A DNA stretch of 64,000 bases from Nicotiana tabacum (taxonomy: Eukaryota > Streptophyta > Magnoliopsida > Solanales > Solanaceae): contig NC_134082.1 of NCBI RefSeq assembly GCF_000715075.1, positions 207,895,948-207,959,947 on the forward strand. The letters run 5' to 3'. A model generated the notes under the pieces. The model was not told where the DNA came from and searched no databases. It worked only from the letters and a program-made list of their open reading frames with translations. This document shows positions 59,667 through 64,000 of this stretch, piece by piece. Position 1 is the stretch's first letter, and each line of letters starts with the position of its first letter. A program made the position numbers and the translations under genes.

Positions 59667-62600
59667 CTACTTCCCATTAGTGTTCCCATGTTTGTGGAAT
59701 GGCCAAATTTTTACCAGGCGCTCTAGAACGGATGCACTTTTTGAGAAGTAGCCTGAGAATCCTTGAGGAGTTGATGGTGGAGGGAAATCTTCAGCCGGCA
59801 TGGCAAAAGGACGAATCATATTTTCCATGTTTGCCAATGTAAGATATGAACCAATTTCTTGAAGCCTTTCAGGACCCATTATTGGCAGTGTGTGCTCTTG
59901 ATGCCATGAAGCAGCTATCTCATCATTTTTCTGCAAATTAACCATGGAACGTAAATAAAGTTGGAGTTTCTCATTCCTAACACAGCTTTGCAAAAAAATA
60001 ATCGAAATGAGATGGCGTTACTGGTGGTTATATAGTCGGAGATTTATCGTAAAGATCAACTTTTCAATTACATTTCGTGAAATAGAAAGACATAATACCT
60101 CCTCCAGTGGCGATAGATCAGCACCACGGCTGAAAGCCATCTCTATGCGGAACCTTTTAGGGTCTTCCAGAGCCACCTGCACCAAATCGATACAATATGA
60201 ATCCAGCAGACATCTACTATCAGGAGTTCCTCATCAGACGAAAACACTATTACATCACATGTTGCTACAAGGCTAAGCAAGTGTTCATCCCAGGCACTGT
60301 GTCTCAAACCAAAGAGTTTAAGTAGGAACTTCGGAAGACCTAAAATCTTCTGGAATATATATACTTAATTCCTTATAAACCAAAGACTTAATAGTAGAGT
60401 CTATTCCTTATTTCTCAGAAAACTAACACATCTTCAGGAAACCTCTTTGCTTGCAAACCCATAAGAGGGGCAGGGACGTTGAGGGGTCGGTTCTATTAGG
60501 AAGTTTCTGGCATAGTTCGGTGATGCTGAAAATATTTGAAATAACACATCTTTTTTACTTACCCATAAAAAACGAGGATTACTATATAATTTCAGTTCTT
60601 TAAAACACTATCACATTTAAGAGAACCTCTGTGCTTGCAAAACCACAAGAGAAAGGTGCAGAGGTACGGCTGTGTCGAGTCTGCATAGTTTTCTTTCCCA
60701 CCCACTTCTCCAGAATACCCAAAGGAAAACAGATAACAGCTTGCATATATTTAAGGTGCACCAAAATACTGATTCACAACTTATCCTGCCTTCTCATTTT
60801 CTTTGTGCTTCAGTAGTATAAACAGACTTACGAACCTCTGTGTTCTCGAACATCCTCAGTACAATGTAACTCATGTAATCCAGCTCCTTCGTATTAAACA
60901 AGCGATCCAAAGCATTGTCGCACACAAGGCTGGCCTCTTCTTGAAGAGACTCATCCAGATTACAATAACGAAGAACATTCATCAAGGAATGAATATGCGA
61001 CTCCTGTCAAGTCAAACAATTGGTAAACTAGAATTCGGGGAAGGAAAGAGGGGGGAAAAAGAGAAAAATCTAAATGGAGAAAATAACAGCAAGCAAAATG
61101 TTAATAGCACTACAGTGTCTAAACAAAAATCTAATCATATAATAAGCAGAGTTTATAAGTTCAAAGAGAGAAATACCACATTGCAGACATATTAAATTGT
61201 TACATATGACAGAATGAGTGATAGATTATTCTCATTCACACATCAACTGTTAATAAACTCCAAATTTTGAATAAACCATCCATGTTTGATCAATAAAAGT
61301 TGATTTAGAGTTTGATCTTTGCTAACTAGTTTTTACAACAATTAAGTTATGTGAACCATCTCAACTAAAATGTTAAGCTAAAAGAGGACATTTTTATTTA
61401 TTTAATAATGTTGATTTTCAAGATACTGCTCGCGTGTGAGCCAGAAAAGTTAAGTACGTACAGCAGCTAGAAAATAACAGTAGAAAACTAGAAAATTCAA
61501 TTGCATGTTTCCACTTACTGATGTAAAGTACAGGCGTGTTCGCACATGTCTTTCAGGTGTTCTGACATTTGCATACCTGAAAAAGGTAAAGCATAAAATC
61601 ATCAAATACAATACAAGAAAGTATTCTGCAATCTTATCTTGATTTACAAAGACAGTTCTAGATAAAAACAAAAATAACATTGGAATATACAAGTTCATTG
61701 GACATCTAATTAAGTGAACAAGAGGTACCACATACTTCGGATCTAAGCGGTACTTAGTCTCTTTGTCATCATCATCATCTTGATCCATGGATCTCTCACT
61801 ATTGAAGCTAGTTCTTCTAGACTCTTCATTCCGAGTGTGAGGCTTGGTATGGTGCTCCGTATCTTCCTTTGTTGTCTTATTCACTGCCAAATGATTGTCT
61901 TGACTACCTTTCAACTCGGCCACACTTAAAGCTTCTTCACGGGTATTCCTTAGATCAATCATAATCTTACCCAACAAGCGGCGAGCAATCTGAATGAACA
62001 ACTCATAGATTATGCATTGATGTCTATATAAGCCTGCACTATCATACAAGATGCCACATAAATGCAAACATATTACACAACCCTTCTTTCATTGCATCCT
62101 GGTTAAAAATAGTGGTGGATCCAAGATGTGTGACCTCAAATTCTGTACGTAGTGATGGTTATTGTAGTGGACAAGAAGCAATGCACTAACTAATCTTCCT
62201 CCAATACACACATAAGCTTTTAATTTATCAGAAGCAGGCTTTAATCTACTTTTTCCACCAGTCATTCAAAATTGTTGAGTGTTGACTGTTCTCATTCACT
62301 CATATTTTTTTTTTTGAGGAAGTTCATTCACTCATAAAGTTATAGTGTAACTACAACTCTAGCTAGGTAAAATGATTGATTTTCACTGCCTTCCTTAAGC
62401 ACACCTTGACCAACAGCAATGGACATGGCTCTGAATGTAAAATGTTTACCTTTGATCCAATCTTTAACTTCTGCTTTGGATTTATCCCGTATTCATTAGG
62501 AATAACACCATCTGCAAGTAACTGAAATTCAAAAACAATCGTACTTTCCTTTAGAAGTCGGTTGTGATAACTCTTAAGAGAACATTGCAAGACCCTCGTA

Positions 62601-63961
62601 TATTTGAAAAAATAGAATTTCAGGATTACTGGAGACAACAGACTCATAGCCTAAACACATGGAAAAGCAGCAATGCCATATACAAGTGTTGCTACAGAGA
62701 AAATTAAGATTAGTAATATGATACCAGACTTTTATCTTGTTCTGGAGTCATTTTTTCCTTTGGTGGGGTGGGAGGGGGGCAAGCGAGCAATGGTTTTGGA
62801 GTTATCGGTTCTTTTTCTAAGAAGCTACTCATGTTTGTAGTTGATCCTCATTGTACCTGAGCAACCGTAAAGAGTTCATCCAACCCCCCTAGATTCAGAT
62901 GTGAATTGTGCAAAAGATCATACCTGTAAACAAAAGAGAAAAGTTCAAAAGAACATAAAGTCAAGGACATAACAGCCAAAAACCAGAAGCTTGAGCATGC
63001 TCTTTCAGTGGCATGTTCATGAAAAAAAAAAGAGGAATATTCTTCATTAACCAAATGTGCTAAGAATGTTATAGAGTTCACTTACTTGCACGAGTCATAA
63101 ACATCTGGAATTTGTGTGATATCAAAACGGCTGTATTCAAATATAGAGTGTTAGGGAAAGCACCAACAAGGAAACCATTTTACTCCACAATGAGCAGATT
63201 GGTGAAGATTGGAAGGAGAACAATCCCAACAAATTAGCATCTGGGCACCAAAGGTCCAAGATGCAGCAAGCATACAAGCTACAAAAAAGTTGGATTAAGT
63301 TAGCAAAACTTACTCTTTCCGTTCATTATATAAATCCCTCTCTAGTTTTCTCCATCTTGCAAACATGAGTAGAAATCCCTCGCTACCACAAGGTAAACCC
63401 GCAGCAATACGATCAACATCAATATTTGTTTTACCAAGCGCTTTAGCTTGATCATAAGGAGGAATTACATCATATGGGCTTGTCTCTGCAAGTTCTTCAT
63501 CCTCATCCTTGGCGAGAAGCCTCACTTGCTCTGTCACCTTCTTAGTATATTTCACCTGATTGCAAGATACAGATTAAATCAGAATAAAAATATGGAAAGA
63601 CACAACGCAACATAAGAGATGGAAAAGCACCAAAGAATAAAGTTTAAATGCTTGCAGTATTAGTTTAGTGAAATCAAGGATTCAGAACAAAGGATTCCAT
63701 TGACAAGGAAAAGAAAGTAGAAGAAGGGGGTAAGAAGATAAATATTTGACCAGAGTCAGAAGATGAATCATGAATCTTTAATATTGATTTTTACCAGAAG
63801 ATTAATTCAACAGGAGATACACATTAATACTTTACCAATTTGGGCAGAAGTTCAGATGCATTAGGAGGGAGTCCTGCCCCATCAACCATCCAAGGTTTCT
63901 CTGATGATCCATTGTTATGAAGTGTCCTTGTTCCAGAAGTAATTATGTCATTCAACCTTGC
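59667..63961 (-). CDS. VIH: VIH/PPIP5K inositol pyrophosphate kinase, C-terminal exons
   Basis: Ten exons on the minus strand, 5' to 3': 63836-63961, 63314-63555, 63086-63130, 62857-62923, 62450-62521, 61736-61989, 61519-61576, 60836-61003, 60099-60176, 59667-59930. All junctions are GT-AG and keep one frame, giving 457 residues up to the stop. The N-terminal ATP-grasp kinase exons lie beyond the right edge. The part seen is the histidine-acid-phosphatase-like domain: [59 protein letters not shown], a charged low-complexity insert with a DDDDD run, then [56 protein letters not shown] and [18 protein letters not shown]. These are hallmarks of the VIP/PPIP5K family, which makes and breaks InsP7/InsP8 and links phosphate status and jasmonate signalling in plants. 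The C-terminus ends with a family-variable tail. It looks intact. Confidence 0.95.
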
Positions 63962-64000
63962 CTAAAGAGAACAAGGGGAGAGGTATTTTAACAGCAGAAT

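Overview
This window is nuclear DNA from a flowering plant, almost certainly a Solanaceae and most likely Nicotiana or a close relative. The reasons are genes split by GT-AG introns, plant-type proteins (a PIN auxin transporter, an h-type thioredoxin, a VIH inositol pyrophosphate kinase), a TS-type SINE ending in (TTG)n of the kind first described in tobacco, and many nested transposons including very long Ogre/Tat-type LTRs. No bacterial operon, CRISPR array or rRNA gene was seen.

Layout. 1-5099: the 3' end of an Ogre/Tat-like retrotransposon, made of a 3' untranslated region with about 25 copies of a ~55 bp tandem repeat, a polypurine tract and a 2.7 kb LTR; the 3' tail of an RTE-type LINE sits at its left edge. 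5317-14187: a probable non-autonomous Helitron carrying a broken RPA-like exon, into which a 3.45 kb solo LTR (TSD TGATG) and a full-length SINE (18 bp TSD) inserted. 14530-26148: a Stowaway-like MITE, then a fold-back element split by a 10.4 kb defective Ty3/gypsy chromovirus on the minus strand (TSD CCCAA). 26.6-29.6 kb: a Mutator-like element with long terminal inverted repeats carrying a decayed plant-mobile-domain (PMD) gene.

30.6-41.8 kb is a gene island: a short PIN auxin carrier (PIN8-like, six exons, +), a small mitochondrial-type protein gene (-), a tRNA-Ala(AGC) gene (-) and a ten-exon NDUFAF7/MidA methyltransferase gene (+). A perfect 9 bp TSD marks a 1.13 kb non-autonomous MULE at 35145-36278. 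42.4-48.1 kb: a second defective chromovirus with ~0.5 kb LTRs (+). 48.7-54.4 kb: a Pack-MULE with near-perfect 9 bp TSD that has captured the C-terminal exon of a GT14 glycosyltransferase and was interrupted by a 4.6 kb Ogre/Tat LTR with its tRNA-Arg primer site (-). 55.0-56.9 kb: fold-back MITEs and a 5'-truncated RTE LINE (TSD CATTGTGAC).

57.0-64.0 kb is a second gene island: a complete three-exon thioredoxin h (subgroup II) gene (+), a Stowaway-like element with an apparent copy of the thioredoxin exon 2/intron 2 junction, and the last ten exons of a VIH-type diphosphoinositol pentakisphosphate kinase gene (-), whose 5' part lies beyond the right edge.

The host genes do not form one pathway. 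NDUFAF7 and possibly the small mitochondrial protein concern respiratory complex I. The main novelty lies in the transposon archaeology: two independent captures of host gene sequence, a LINE/SINE pair sharing a 3' tail, and a datable nesting order. All identifications rest on reading motifs by eye; no database search was run.
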